A stretch of 64,000 nt of DNA from Engraulis encrasicolus. Taxonomy: Eukaryota; Chordata; Actinopteri; Clupeiformes; Engraulidae. Under the pieces are notes generated by a model. It did not search any database and was not told the DNA's origin. It saw only the letters and a list, made by a program, of their open reading frames with translations. A program made the position numbers and the translations under genes. The DNA is taken from NCBI RefSeq assembly GCF_034702125.1, contig NC_085880.1, positions 16,469,148-16,533,147 on the forward strand, written 5' to 3'. Numbering within the stretch: position 1 is the stretch's first letter; the number at the start of each line of letters is the position of its first letter. Below, one piece after another: positions 36,386-47,936 of the stretch.

Positions 36386-38956
36386 TAAGCCAAACTTAGC
36401 TACTTCAAACCACAACCATAAGTCAGCAAAATGTATAACCAAACGGTGTAGGACTACCTTAAAACGCTGTCTTCGTCGCAGCAAATGTCTTTGTTTCTTG
36501 CAATCACTTTAATCCACAGCTTAGGCTACACACCCAGCACTGGTCACATCAGAATCTTGTGTGGTAATTATTTTGTTCCATTTCTTCAGACATAGGCTAC
36601 ATCCTAAATGTACCACATATAAATATATGTATGATAATAATATTATTTCGACTATAAGGAGATATACTGACGGTCTAACAAATCAAAACAAAACCCATTG
36701 CTTCTGTTAGGCGCAGTTCTCTTCCTTACCACTTGGTGGAGTCTGTTCGTAACCCAAGTCAATAACCACAGAGCAAGTGAATCTGGACTGGAAAGACTGT
36801 AAACTGTAACAGTCGTGTGGAAATCGGAAAATAAATCATAATTTATGTGGCCTGCGTTATCTCTTTACCGTAATATTTTTTTAAATATTTTTAATATTTT
36901 TTAAGATGTTTAGTGACTACGCCACTCTCATTTGTTAGGGTGAGAGAACCCAACCATCAAACACTTGATTTGACTTTCCCCGCAACAGGTTAGTGAATAA
37001 CAAGAGATACAACTGTCATACAATTCAGAGTTCTTTTTATTTTCTTTCTTTTCGTAATGAGTCTCTGCATCTGGAAATATGCCTCATAGGCTCAGTCAAA
37101 TATGAAAATGGAATGTGAACCTTTTACAGTATTTGTAGGCACGCCATCTTAATATACACAATTGTGCAAATGTGCTAGTTGCACGAGAGGTAGACCAAAT
37201 CACAAAAAATTGCACTGCAAACAAAGTTAGTAAATCAAAATAAAAAAAAGAAAACAAACTGCCAAAAGGACAAAATTGGTAATGGCCACCACTCACACAC
37301 ACAAGCCTGTTAGACACACGTCTTTGGTCTCCCCCTACAGCAAGTATAGGTTCCAAAAGGAGTCTGAGATTTAAGATACGTCTCCCAGTAATACTTCAGT
37401 GTTCATACCCTAATCATATACACAAGCTCCGTCTTGGCGGTTACTAAGTAGAAACTTACACGAGCCCCTTCGTCTCGGATGTTAGAGTGAAACTTACACA
37501 AGCCCCTTCGTCTCGGACGTCAAAGTGAAAAGGTTGCACAGGATGAATCACTCACACAATAGGACAAAACAAAACAAAAGGTTGGGAAAAGAACAGTGAT
37601 GCCCCCCTTCTCTAATGACACTGCATCAGTGTAGTCGAAGGCACCATCTCCTCCTATGTACATTTAACGAGAAAGTTACCATTAGGCACGGCATTTATAA
37701 CTCGATTCAACAGGAGTTGTGTATTGTGGAAATGTGGGCGCTCCCACAGGTGCAACCACGACACCACAGCGCGATATCAAAGGCACCACGCTGCCAGTCC
37801 CGCCATCACACCTGCGGAGCACCCCCACTCCCACCCCACACAACTCCCTACACAAGTCAAGTGCTAAGCGTCGAAACTCTTACAGAAAATGCCGGCATTA
37901 CCTCTGGTTCTCTCGAAGCGGCATGCAAGCACACAGGACACAAAGTGGAAGAACATCACCAGCGACACTGTGATAGAGTAACACTACATCAGTCACAACA
38001 GAGACTACGTTCGCACACACGAGAGAAGCGTACAGAACGCATCTTTTACCTTGAGTTTGCCCAGCTCAGCACACCATCCCAGAACAGCAGCCGACCCCAC
38101 GCCAGCCGCCGATGGACAGGGCTACAATTAAGTTAAATGGTGTCAGTAACCAACAACTAAGTACATTACAATGCACCAAAAAGAGCAATAAACCAACCGA
38201 GAAGGACGCCTACCTTTCCTGTACGGTGGCTCAACCACAAACGAAGGGACAGAGAGAGCGGTGTGCCCACGCTACACTCGACAGCATCAAAAACACGGCG
38301 TCTTTGCTAACTAGCTACCACCGCAATGATTTATGCTACACACCTGAAGGAAAGGGGAGTGTCGTTACCCCGTCAGAATAAAGGTTCAGGATAACCACCG
38401 GTTACATATTAATATTCCCATCCTTTGGTAACCAATATACATATCACAGGTTCTTCAAATACTGAAAACGAAACTGTGTTACTAAGATCTTGTAAACTTC
38501 CGCGATCTACGGTGTATGAAAATTATCAGTAGAGAAGGGGTGTGGCCAATTTACTGTTTGACACCGTCAGTGAGGTATTGCCGTCTGGTATGCGGTATAA
38601 ATACTGGCTAGTCCGTTATTATGAACTATAGGGAAGTGGAAAGTGGGAAGTCAGTGTTCATAAGTACAATGTCAAAACTTCAGGGCTGTCTAAGAACGCA
38701 GTGCAGCTGCATTATTACATTTCACGGCCGCGGACCACCGGGACAAGTCCCCGATCTCTCGACGGCCACTCCGCGCCTGCCTGACTACATGGCTATTGGT
38801 TCACAGATTTACTATTGACACAGCAGGGACTGTTGAAACGCACAAAAGGTATCGAAATAAGGCACCGTTTTTTTGTTTTGTTTTGATATTCGATAGGCCT
38901 ACTATGTGGCTTTTCGGTCGGTGCCAGGACCGGACCGAAATTCGGTACGCAGCCCT
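36386..38956. other. Right part of the hAT-like interval
   Basis: Contains a ~42-bp tandem duplication (acttacac-agccccttcgtctcgga, 37455-37525), AATAAA-like signals and a TATA-like gcggtataaatactgg near 38590. There is a 173-codon frame at 37615-38136 with no recognisable domain. No gene is supported. Confidence 0.4.
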
Positions 38957-38965
38957 AGCAATGCT

Positions 38966-39713
38966 TGTGTGCGTGTTCAGTAAGTGTGAGTGTGTCTACT
39001 AACCTGGGAGCAGTAGCATTAGGAAAATCCTCATCTCTGAATGCTGAGAAAACAGTGTTGGAGGTCGGATGGACGTCCAAGTACTGCCATACAGGAGATT
39101 ATTGAAGACATGCACAGAGTCGGATTAATGCACAGGCTAGATATGGCTGAAGCCTAGGGACCCCACCTGACAGGGGGCCCCCAATTCGCTAAAAGTGTAA
39201 AATTGCAGAAAATTTGCAGATGTGATATTGAAAAAAAAACATTTGAAAATCTTGTTAATACTTCTCTCCACAGTTATCAGATATGTTATCCTTAATTCCT
39301 CATAATTAGGTTGCTAAATTTTCCTTATGGGGGGCCCACAGAAACCTGCCATGTCCGCCATTTCAAATTTCCAGAAATATACATTTTTAGCTGCAAAACT
39401 TAGTTTACTTTGGTCATACTAGTAAATAGTAGTTTATCATTTAGTAAAAAAAAAAAAAACACACATGCACACACCCTAAAACATGTTGGACTGGGGGAGA
39501 AATAGGACCTGGGCACTTATCGCTTAAAGGGGCCCCTCATAAGAATTTCACAATAAAGTCGACTAGACTTGATATTCATGAAAATATCAAATTTGGCAGC
39601 ACAGTTCAATTAGCAGTAGGCGGCTAGTTGCAATACCGATGCGTCCGGTCATTTCACAGATTTTGTAAGAAAGACTGGAAAGGGCTGTGGTCACGTCCCC
39701 ATTGGGGTCCGCT
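38966..39713. other. Unannotated spacer
   Basis: Short frames and an A-rich tract at about 39446-39459. Nothing recognisable. Confidence 0.45.
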
Positions 39714-40145
39714 CATTTTTCCGACGCACCATTGGTCCGATGCGTCAATGTTCCGAACATTTCCCATTGATCCTACAGCACTTAGTCTCAGATAACTTTT
39801 TACCAATAAAATGAAACCCTTTGTCCCGACAGTCCAATTTTCCGACCAAAAGCTGCTTTAGATCACTGTCATCTCTGAAGCCTACGCAGTGGTCATGCTG
39901 CCGTCTGTGACAGGTTAGATTTAGGGAAAGTTTTGGTCAAGGCACAAATTTAAAACTCAGAAACATTGCAATAGCCTACTGACACGTTAGGGTTAGGAAT
40001 GGTTTTGGGTAGGGCACAATTGTAAAACTTGGCAACATTGCATTAATGACAGGTTATGTTTAGGGGTGGTTTTGGTAAGGGCACAGCAAGACCGACTCAG
40101 ACGGCATCTATGTGCTCGTCGCAGCGCATGCAGCTGAAGTCTTAA

Positions 40146-40750
40146 GGGCCCAATTCGAAACGAGAGGCAGTGACTCGATGACTCTCCTCCTACATAAACA
40201 TGTCACTGATCAGATAGGTGAAGTTAGCTGATGAGGCAGCCGTTACGAACGGCACTAACAAGTGCGCCGCCTTGCGCATTTGATGTTACGGCGATTCTAT
40301 GGCGGGAGTTACGTTCATCACGTTAGCGCTTAGCTTACGCATGCCATTTGAACGGTGAAGGATCGTCAGACGGCGGAATCGTAAAATAGGCTATAAATAG
40401 ATCTAGCGACAGCATATTTAGATACTACAATGTTGATTTATCCATTCGATTTTCAATATCTACATACATAAGTGTCAGAATAAAGAGTATGATAAGGTAG
40501 TAGCTTGGGTAGTAGCCATTTTTGTTTTTCAGGTTTCCGGTTGAGAGGGAGGTGGCGCACAGCATGTTGGGTACCAAGGCAGCGAAGTCAGCATCTGATG
40601 TATCCTCGAAATATCCTCGTTACGCCCACAAATGCAGTCAACTGCCGAGAGAGGAAATAAAGCAATTTTTCGTTTCGATCCACACTTCATGACTCGATGT
40701 CCAGTTAGCTCACTGGAAGGACAGCTGCCTTTCCTGTTTCGAATTGGGCC
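40146..40750. mobile_element. ~605-bp MITE within the nest
   Basis: The ends ggcccaattcgaaac and gtttcgaattgggcc are inverted. Similarity continues patchily inwards (gactcgatg in both arms). Non-coding. Confidence 0.75.
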
Positions 40751-41462
40751 AAAGGCTCTGCATACTTCACGTGCGCACTTTGGCGCGAGAACCATTAATG
40801 ACGTCATCACTTGCGCCAGACTATTCATACTTCAAAAGCGCCATTAACAGGCTTTCGCTCGCATTTTCGGAAGTGCCCTCTGCTGTTCATGAGAGAAACG
40901 GCAGTATCTTTCGCAACTCGCAGCGTGAGTTCTACGGATGTATAAAATAGAAAGCCAAACACGGCTGCTGTAGGGCTACTGAACGTCTGACTTGTGACTT
41001 ACCACATTGAAACATAGATTTTTGTTAGCCTACATTGCCAGATCATTCCAAGACCATGTGAGAGCATTGTTCTGGCGGCAGAATGTATAACTAGATCGCC
41101 GAACACAACGTGCTTCTGAACAAAGTAAACAATTGAACAGTAAACAACTGAACAACATTTAAGGAAGAAGATAAAATAATTCTCTAGGACATTTTATTAT
41201 CCTCAAAATGATGCAGAATCCATTCTGTAGTAGCCTACAGTAGCTGTAGCCTCTCTTCGCAACTCCTGCTTTGTCTGCCTACCTACATGGTCGCTGGTGG
41301 CGCAGGCCAAGTTACAAAAAATGTGGGGTGCACGAACTCGCGCCACGGCAGCTCGCGCCACGGCATGTGACGTCATTTTGGGTCACGTGACGGCGCGAGT
41401 GAGGTCGCGAGTTAAGTATGAAGGAGGCTAGCGCCGGTCACGCCAAGTATGAATCCGCCTTT
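40751..41462. mobile_element. ~710-bp MITE abutting the previous one
   Basis: The left end is aaaggctctgcatacttcacg and the right end, inverted, is aaaggcggattcatacttggcg. CpG-rich sub-ends include gcgcgag and tgacgtcat motifs near both sides. Confidence 0.65.
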
Positions 41463-41525
41463 AGTCTACTTGGCACCGGGAAAAGCAGGACATACGACCT
41501 GGGATGATGACCAACCCCAAACAGT

Positions 41526-42172
41526 TAGTGATGGGCCAATGAAGCTTTGTTGAAGCTCTGAACCATTTAGGCACATTGCTTCAAAAATTGGGTTAGTACT
41601 TGAAGCTTCAGTAACAGGGCCCTCTCCTGGTGAAAAGCCATGTTTGCAATTAAACGGGCTCAATTTGATAAGATGAGATGTTGTGCCCTCATCATCTGCT
41701 ACATTACCCCCAATATTGGACTGAGCTCATACTTTTGCACACTAACTTCCAGATATTTGACATTTTGGGCTACTGATGAGGCAGTTGAGGTAGACGACAT
41801 TACAAAGGCTACGATGCCACATTTATATATTCATTCATTAGGCTATTTTTAGGGCGATCAGAATAAAGCGTTGCTGGCCATTAATGTTTTCTCCTTGTTG
41901 TGTTCATAACGTATGATGATGTTGTCTACTTGTCTATCAAGTGGGACTTAAAGGCCTAATGACAGTCAATAAAATATATATTCTCTCCACTGCAACCTGG
42001 CAGACGGCTCTGCAACAGGCCAAACACATTTGCGCGCGCCTGCTGGTTCGTGTGGCAGCGCGAAACACTGCAGCTACTTTCGGAAAACTGAACCAGTTTA
42101 CTGTTTCATACGTCATATATCACGTGGTTTTTCTGTACTGAAGCAAACTTCGGAACAGTGGTTTAATGGTTT
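41526..42172. mobile_element. hAT-type element, 3'-truncated relative of 28215-28902
   Basis: It shares tagtgatggg, the caaattgggttagtacttgaag region and the tttgcgcgcgcctgctggtt region with the copy at 28215, then stops after ggtttaatggtttta. Confidence 0.8.
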
Positions 42173-42381
42173 TATTATTTCGAGTTAGTGGGCTGTAGGA
42201 TTAATGGGAAATTTTCGGAATATTGACGAATCGGACCAAAGGGGTGTCGGAAAAATAACATGCTACCGTCTCCCTTACGCTTACTGCACGGCTTTGCCCA
42301 AGTACATGTCGCTGCGGCCTGTAGCCAGTTGGACCTAGGTCTAAGGGGGTGGAGCTACCACTGGTCCAAGTTGGCCACTAT

Positions 42382-42725
42382 TGATTGCGTCACACGTACA
42401 CACGCTTGCTTGCTGCAGCTATTGATTGCGTCACACGTACATACGCTTGCTGCAGCAAAGTTATTTATCTTTGCTAAAGGTTTACAAATTACCTTTACCT
42501 TTGTAGCTTTTTATTCAGCACGTCTCTCGTCACTTCATTACGTTCCGCGAGCCAGAAACAGTTATTTAAGCTTGTCAGATATATATAAAAATTACCTCTG
42601 CGTTTTCACAAACTACCTTTGTAGCTTTTTATTCAGCACGTCTTTAGTCACTTCATTACGTTCCGCGAGCCGGAAACAAAGTTATTTAAGTTTGTCAGAT
42701 GTATATAAAATTTACCTTTGCGTTG
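42382..42725. repeat. Two tandem duplications (about 40 bp and about 115 bp)
   Basis: attgattgcgtcacacgtac occurs twice (42382-42460). A ~115-bp block with tttgtagctttttattcagc, ttcattacgttccgcgagcc and a tatataaaa follows twice (about 42500-42721), then a partial third unit. Confidence 0.8.
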
Positions 42726-43189
42726 TGCCGTCTTACTTAGCGGGATGTATAAAATGACCTTTGTGCCTTTTTATTGCGCACGTAAGATTAAAATGTAATA
42801 AATTATGTGAAGCAAGCCATTTGCTTTTGTCGACCTGAAAACATTTCACATAGGCCTGTTATATTTTCATTTGTCCACCATTGACATACGACAAAGCAAT
42901 TGCGAAAGTATGCGATATCTAATGCAGGAAATATTCTACCATCGCTACATTTAAGGCTGCAGGACAGAATGACGAGACATTGACAAGAAATTGACATATT
43001 GATTTAATGATCTGTAGCCTATATTGATAACATATCCAGGAGGTAAGATATAAGTTTGAAACATTTCATAAACTTACAAGGTGATTGTAATACAAAGAAT
43101 CACTCAAACAAATGAAATTGCTTATTGCAAGAATTTTATTGCAGTAGGCATATCAATTGGCACATATTTCAGACAGTGGGTAGCCATAA

Positions 43190-43328
43190 TAACCTAGGGG
43201 TCAGGACCACACAAGGAGGTCACCAAGCATCTACAGGGGGGTGCTGATATACAGGGGTTTCTTTTTTTTGTGATCATTTAACACCCCCCCAAAGATACCT
43301 AACACCCATGCCGCACAATCCCCTTTGC

Positions 43329-43363
<35 letters not shown>

Positions 43364-43500
43364 TGACTCACTAGCATCTACAGGGGGTCACAACCCCCTC
43401 TTGATATACAGGGGTTTCTTGTTTTTTTTTTCCCCCCAAAGATCCCCAACACACATGCCGCACAATCCCCTTTGCGCCCCCTCTGACTTACAATGGCAAT
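43190..43500. repeat. ~140-bp tandem duplication with a 34-bp poly-C tract
   Basis: Two units share gcatctacaggggg, gatatacaggggtttctt and tgccgcacaatcccctttgc. The first ends in 34 consecutive C residues (43330-43363), where assembly length is unreliable. Confidence 0.85.
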
Positions 43501-43599
43501 TTAGTGTGGGCGGAGTGCATGCATTACAACCGTATAGGGCACAGAGAGCATCCAGTAAAGGCTGAACGTTAAGAAAATGAAAGATGAGGTGATAGCCCA

Positions 43600-43985
43600 T
43601 TGGTACAAAACAGGGATGAACCTTAACAAAATTCGCCACCAGTCACTGTGGCGGGAAGATTCTAAAATCTACCAGTCACAGACGATTTTTACCAGTCACT
43701 ATTTTTAACATGTTCAAATTCAACCACTTTAAACATTGTATTGCCTCGTAAGGTGATTTTCTAGCCCATTATTTTGTTATAAAGCTGGCAAATGATTAAC
43801 AACTTTGTTACCAACCAGCTGAAGCCATTCGGAATATTATGTCAACAATACATGAGATGCTCCATTTCACAATGACAATGAATACGCCTACAACCTGCTT
43901 GGACATTATTAAAAGCTTGAGTCCAAGTGAAAATGTTTACCAGTAAAGGTGGCTGGTAGGTTGACCGTTGGCGGCAGGAAATAAT
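43600..43985. mobile_element. Probable degenerate MITE
   Basis: Left sub-end gccaccagtcactgtggcgg, with several accagtcac repeats; right sub-end with accagtaaaggtggctggta. They are partly inverse to each other. It could alternatively be the downstream terminal region of the large transposase gene that ends at 44163. Confidence 0.4.
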
Positions 43986-44121
43986 TTTCTAGAAGTGGGA
44001 GAGGGGCCACTAGACGAGGAAATCAGAGAGGGGGTCATGATAATGGGAGAATAAAATGCTTTAACTGCCAAGGTTGGGGCACATAAGTTAAGAAAGCCTG
44101 TATGGAGCAGAAGGGTACAGA

Positions 44122-44125
<4 letters not shown>

Positions 44126-44162
<37 letters not shown>
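44126..44162. repeat. (GT)n microsatellite
   Basis: It lies directly after the stop codon of the minus-strand transposase gene. Confidence 0.9.
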
Positions 44163-44164
<2 letters not shown>

Positions 44165-44390
44165 ATAAATCTCCCCCATCATTAACAAAACAGTCCCAGC
44201 TGCAGTACCCTGGCCAGTCATCAGTGGTATAGAAGGCCATTAGCACTCCTCGCCGACCATTTCCAATGTAGCCCTCTCGGCAGTCTTTGAACAACTGGCC
44301 ACAAAAAAACGTATCTGCACTGCGAGATGGTATAGGGCCGTCTGTATTTCTCCCTGTGGCAAGGGTCCATCCTGCTCCAGTTCACCACAC
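44163..44390 (-). pseudogene. Transposase terminal exon with a frame problem at a T7 run
   Basis: After acceptor ggattatag the frame gives VVNWSRMDPCHREKYRRPYT and QCRY. After a run of seven T residues (minus strand, ~44300) the expected continuation LFKDCREGYIGNGRRG lies in another frame and ends DGGDL-stop. One T fewer would join them. This could be a real indel or a homopolymer error; a 7-bp micro-intron is excluded by size. Confidence 0.6.
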
Positions 44391-44726
44391 CTATAATCCA
44401 ATAAGCAGGAACAGCTCAGATCAGCTCAAGTCAAGGCAAGTGTACGTTGTCAAAAGTCTATGTAACAGGGTTAGCACAGGTGCAATATATAAGGTGCAAG
44501 TGGTAAAATGCAATGGCATATTAGTGAATTTAGTGGTCATGGAATGATAATGTTCATCATGTGATGTACAATGATCATGTAGTCTTCATCAGTGAATGTG
44601 GGAAGAAGCTGCTTCCCAGTCTGCTAGTGCGGCACTGCACAATGCCACACATGCTTGTACTGTATTTCTCACAGCATATCATTAGGTGATGATGCTGTTC
44701 TGCAAATACATTATTATTTAACTTAC

Positions 44727-44880
44727 TGTCAAGCCATTGTAAGTGGGCCTCTTCAAGAAAACTTGGTTGGGAGACTACGTCCCTCATCTTGTGGCACGTC
44801 AGCGCTAGCCGCAAGATGGCCCCATCACCGTCCTCCAGGATCACCATCTGAAGAATACGGCGCAATATGTGCCATGGCAA
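44727..44880 (-). CDS. Transposase exon: F-box-like segment
   Basis: After acceptor ctccacag the frame gives LPWHILRRILQMVILEDGDG and LRLALTCHKMRDVVSQPSF, then HLQWLD. The LP..IL..IL pattern, the LALTC..MRD helix and the later aromatic resemble an F-box, which binds Skp1 in ubiquitin ligases. Short, so the assignment is moderate. Confidence 0.6.
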
Positions 44881-45288
44881 CTGTGGAGATAGAGTAAGGC
44901 ACATCCGAAAAGTAGGGTCCGGACAAAAAAAAAAAAAGTCAGACATATGGAAAGAAAAATCAATGTCGCATACTCTGATTATATATTTCTAAAGGTATGA
45001 ACAATCTGAATCTCCTCAAAATGTGATAGAATGTAAGGCAATGAAACTTATTCTGACTTGCCTCCAAAAGTCCACCCTCCTCAGTGTCAGGCTTTGGTTT
45101 TTTGTCGTATGAATGTTCCTTGACAAATAATGATTAGAGAAGATGTTAATGCCATGTGTATGAAAAGCACCCCTGACTAACACTGTCTTTCTAACCCCAC
45201 ATTTACTGGCCAGTCCAAGAAAAGCCTAAAAGACCCAAACAAAGAAGTATAGGCTATATTAAGCAAGTTAGCAACACTAACATCTTAC

Positions 45289-45439
45289 CTCTGGAGGAAG
45301 GTGGCGTTTCCTTGGCATGCGGAATATGGGCGTCAGTTCCGTGAACTCTCCAGCGCCTTCAGTATGCGAAAATCTTTTGCCATATCTACAGTTTCAAGGC
45401 ACAGACAGACAGACAGAGAGAGAGAGAGAGAGACAGAGG

Positions 45440-45473
<34 letters not shown>

Positions 45474-45643
45474 CAGAGAGAGACAGAGAGAGAGAGCGAG
45501 AGCTTAATTTGCTTTACTTTGGTTGAAATTGTATTTGTTTTGCAATTGCAGTGAAAGAACCATACCCTTCAATCTCATAGTTCTCAATGAGAAGCTGGCA
45601 CCACCACCTCCGGAGATGGTGAGGCATGGTGAGGCATATCGAG
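45289..45643 (-). pseudogene. Transposase exons after the peptidase, first one frameshifted
   Basis: Exon 45566-45643 contains ggtgaggcat twice in tandem (45618-45637, plus strand). With one unit the exon would run in phase from LDMPHHLRRWW to the donor; with two, it hits a stop. Exon 45289-45385 continues with YGKRFSHTEGAGEF and MPRKRHLPPE, ending at GTAAG. Confidence 0.75.
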
Positions 45644-45724
45644 CTGAAAAACATTACAATTAAGTTAACCACATAGCATCATGATAATGTTATTTACATT
45701 AGTTAGCACACAGATGGTACTTAC

Positions 45725-47497
45725 AATGGTGAAATCAAAGGACGCATCCATAGCGATATACCAGGAGTACTGCGAGAACAAAAATTAATTACGGTTGGTC
45801 GCGACCATTGGCAAGCCGTGCTTGCAGCAGCAGTTGCTGTAGCATGATAAGCCATAATGTATATTTCCAGTCATATGACACGTTATGAACATTATGTTAA
45901 TGGGCCATATTAACTCACCATCACCATAAACACTCCACAATCCACACCTTGGACTTGTTGCGGCAGACCCTGTGCCAAAACATTGTCAGATGAACAGCAA
46001 TAGCCTACATACGTACATGCCATGACGTGCTTGTTATGTCATTAATTATTACCTCAATATCCAAGCCAGTCTCCTCTGTCCACTCAATTCCAGGAATCAG
46101 GTTTCTAGCCACAGCCCTAGTAAAAATTATTTTAAACAGTGTACAATTGTCAGGATTGATTGCAAACAAGACACAAACTAGGCAAGTCAAGGGAACGTGA
46201 CCGCCTATTGTAGTAACTGCTTTAACACTGGCAAGTCAGGGGAACATGACCGCCTATTGTAGTAACTGCTTTAACACTGGCAAGTCAGGGGAACGTGACC
46301 GCCTATTGTAGTAACTGCTTTAACACTGGCAAGTCAGGGGAACATGACCGCCCAAAGCAAACATCCTATTGTGTCCTATTGTAACCTGAGGATGTTTTGG
46401 TACGTCTTGTGTCCAAAACCTTGTTCTCGTAGAGCATACAATGAATCAAGGAACAAAAGCCTGTTCTGGAGAGGCTTCATCACCTAAGAAATCAGAGCCT
46501 TATTATTGAGTTGACACAGTGCAAGTAAACACCCCCCCCGCAACAGCATAGTTGTTTTAGGTTTCAAAGCAATCCTCACTTACACAAACCAAAAAATGGC
46601 CTGGTGTCCACAAGGGGACAATAACTGCGTCCATGCTGGTGACGTCCACCTTAAAGAAAAACAGTTTGGTCAGTTTGAATATTTAGGATCAGAGTACACT
46701 TTGAGCAATGTGTGTAGGTTCTTACTGGAAAGGCGTGATAAGGGTCTGCATTCAGAGGATGGAGCCACGTTGGGGGGATGTGGAGGTCAACAACAAATAC
46801 ATGTTTTCCCTACAGACAGATAACGTGTACTTTCACGTATCAAAATAGGCAAGTTACTGAAGGTGTCTTAAGCAATAATAAAACGCACAAAAAATGACAG
46901 TACATACCTGGTGTTCAGTCATCTCCTTCACAACACGGAGGCAAGCATTTCCCACCTAGAATGGAACACAACAGGATCATTTTCATTCTACAAGTTCACT
47001 TCACACAAAGAAACACAGCAACTACTGACTACAACGCAAACCATACAAAAGGAAAAAAACATTGAAATCCCTGTTACACAGGCATACAGCAGAACATCAC
47101 GTAAAAGTGTTTTACACAATTCCGACACACACACGCACGCACAAATGCACACGTTTGCTTTGGATTGTTAAGCAAATGTGCAACTCACCATTGAGTCCAT
47201 TGACCTGTTATGACCCAAGGTAAGGAAATTCTCCCTCGTCAAGCATGTTGGCCCATCTTTCACAACAAGTTCCTGGCTGGGACGACTCTCATCCAGAATG
47301 TAGCTTAACTGAAAGTAGGAGAAAACGAAGTGAACATAGTGTTTTGAGAGTAACTTCTGTAAATTAAGCCAGCAGTCCGCTAATATTTCCTTGTACCAAT
47401 TGGTCTTGGAGAGGATGACGGCCTCCAGGTGTCCAAGACTGCCTGCAGGGCCTTACTTTCCTGAGGTCTGTTGAGTCAGCGCAGTGTGGACCACAAG
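45725..47497 (-). CDS. Transposase exons: Ulp1/C48-type cysteine peptidase domain
   Basis: Nine short exons (47457-47497, 47189-47308, 46908-46955, 46726-46809, 46584-46649, 46386-46483, 46053-46116, 45919-45969, 45725-45769), all in compatible phases. The catalytic order is present: His in LWTPGHFLVC (HW in most Ulp1), Asp in LLFLDSLY, Gln in LPQQVQG, and Cys in VDCGVFMVM. Such domains cleave SUMO or ubiquitin-like proteins. In the transposase it may process the polyprotein-like product or strip SUMO from host chromatin factors (inference). Confidence 0.82.
46182..46356. repeat. 49-bp minisatellite in an intron of the transposase gene
   Basis: Three full units and a partial unit of gcaagtcaggggaac..gaccgcctattg, alternating gaacGtgac and gaacAtgac. 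Confidence 0.9.
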
Positions 47498-47678
47498 CTG
47501 TTGCAAAATACAACACATTACTTATTACAAAATATGGCCACAGGTTTCAGTTGGTGGGGATGACACAAAAACCTACCAAGTCACACAAACACGTCAGTTG
47601 GTACAAAAGATGACACTATTCTATAACATCTATTCTGTGCTGATGTGTGACACTGGGGATAGAAAGGTGGAGGCTTAC

Positions 47679-47798
47679 TTGGAGGCGAGGCAGGTTCCTG
47701 AGTGGGCGAGGCAGGCTCCTGAGTGGGCGAGGCAGGCTCCTGAGTGGGCGAGGCAGGCTCCTGAGTGGGTCTCTGGTCTCTGGTCCCAGTGGTTTCAG
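47679..47798 (-). CDS. Transposase exon: PTQEPAS linker repeats
   Basis: Four 21-bp units encode PTQEPAS heptads between the core and the peptidase. The phase 1-1 exon has normal splice sites. It is probably a flexible linker that varies in copy number. Confidence 0.7.
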
Positions 47799-47936
47799 CT
47801 GGTAGGTAGGTAGAAGAGGGAAAACTGATATAAGACCAAAATCTACAAGTTTTCAAAACATCACCAATAAAGCAAATTCAGTTGCAAGTAACAATTAGTG
47901 TCCAAGTGTCCAGCAGAATGATAATATGATACAAAC

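Larger units (their letters stand above)
30297..38957. mobile_element. 8.66-kb hAT-like element or relic, heavily nested
   Basis: The left end is tagggctgggtatc and the right end is its inverse, gtacgcagcccta. Both sub-ends carry ggtgcc and tttcgatacc. The flanks are perfect 8-bp repeats, gcaatgct (30289-30296 and 38958-38965). A decayed BED zinc finger lies at ~33060-33175, as in hAT transposases. Later insertions inside are a hAT MITE with another element in it (33601-34800) and a foldback Tc1 (35060-36385). Removing them leaves ~6.1 kb, large for hAT. Alternatively, the ends belong to two different short elements and the 8-bp match is chance. Confidence 0.65.
39714..42257. mobile_element. 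Outer inverted-repeat element of a nest (~2.5 kb)
   Basis: The left ~70 bp (from tttttccgacgcaccattgg to tcctacagcactta) and the right ~70 bp, read inverted (tttttccgacacccctttgg to tcctacagcccact), are clearly similar, with about a dozen differences. Three other elements lie between them. No transposase frame was found. Confidence 0.7.

Noticed and set aside
37615..38136. 173-codon frame in the hAT-like interval
   Set aside because: No domain, no splice context, and composition like random sequence.
42260..42757. 165-codon frame
   Set aside because: It is produced by the two tandem duplications and has no family features.
45133..45228. Possible extra transposase exon (AFLGLASKCGVRK) between 45289 and 44880
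   Set aside because: The acceptor is plausible but no good donor in phase was found, so it was left out of the exon list.
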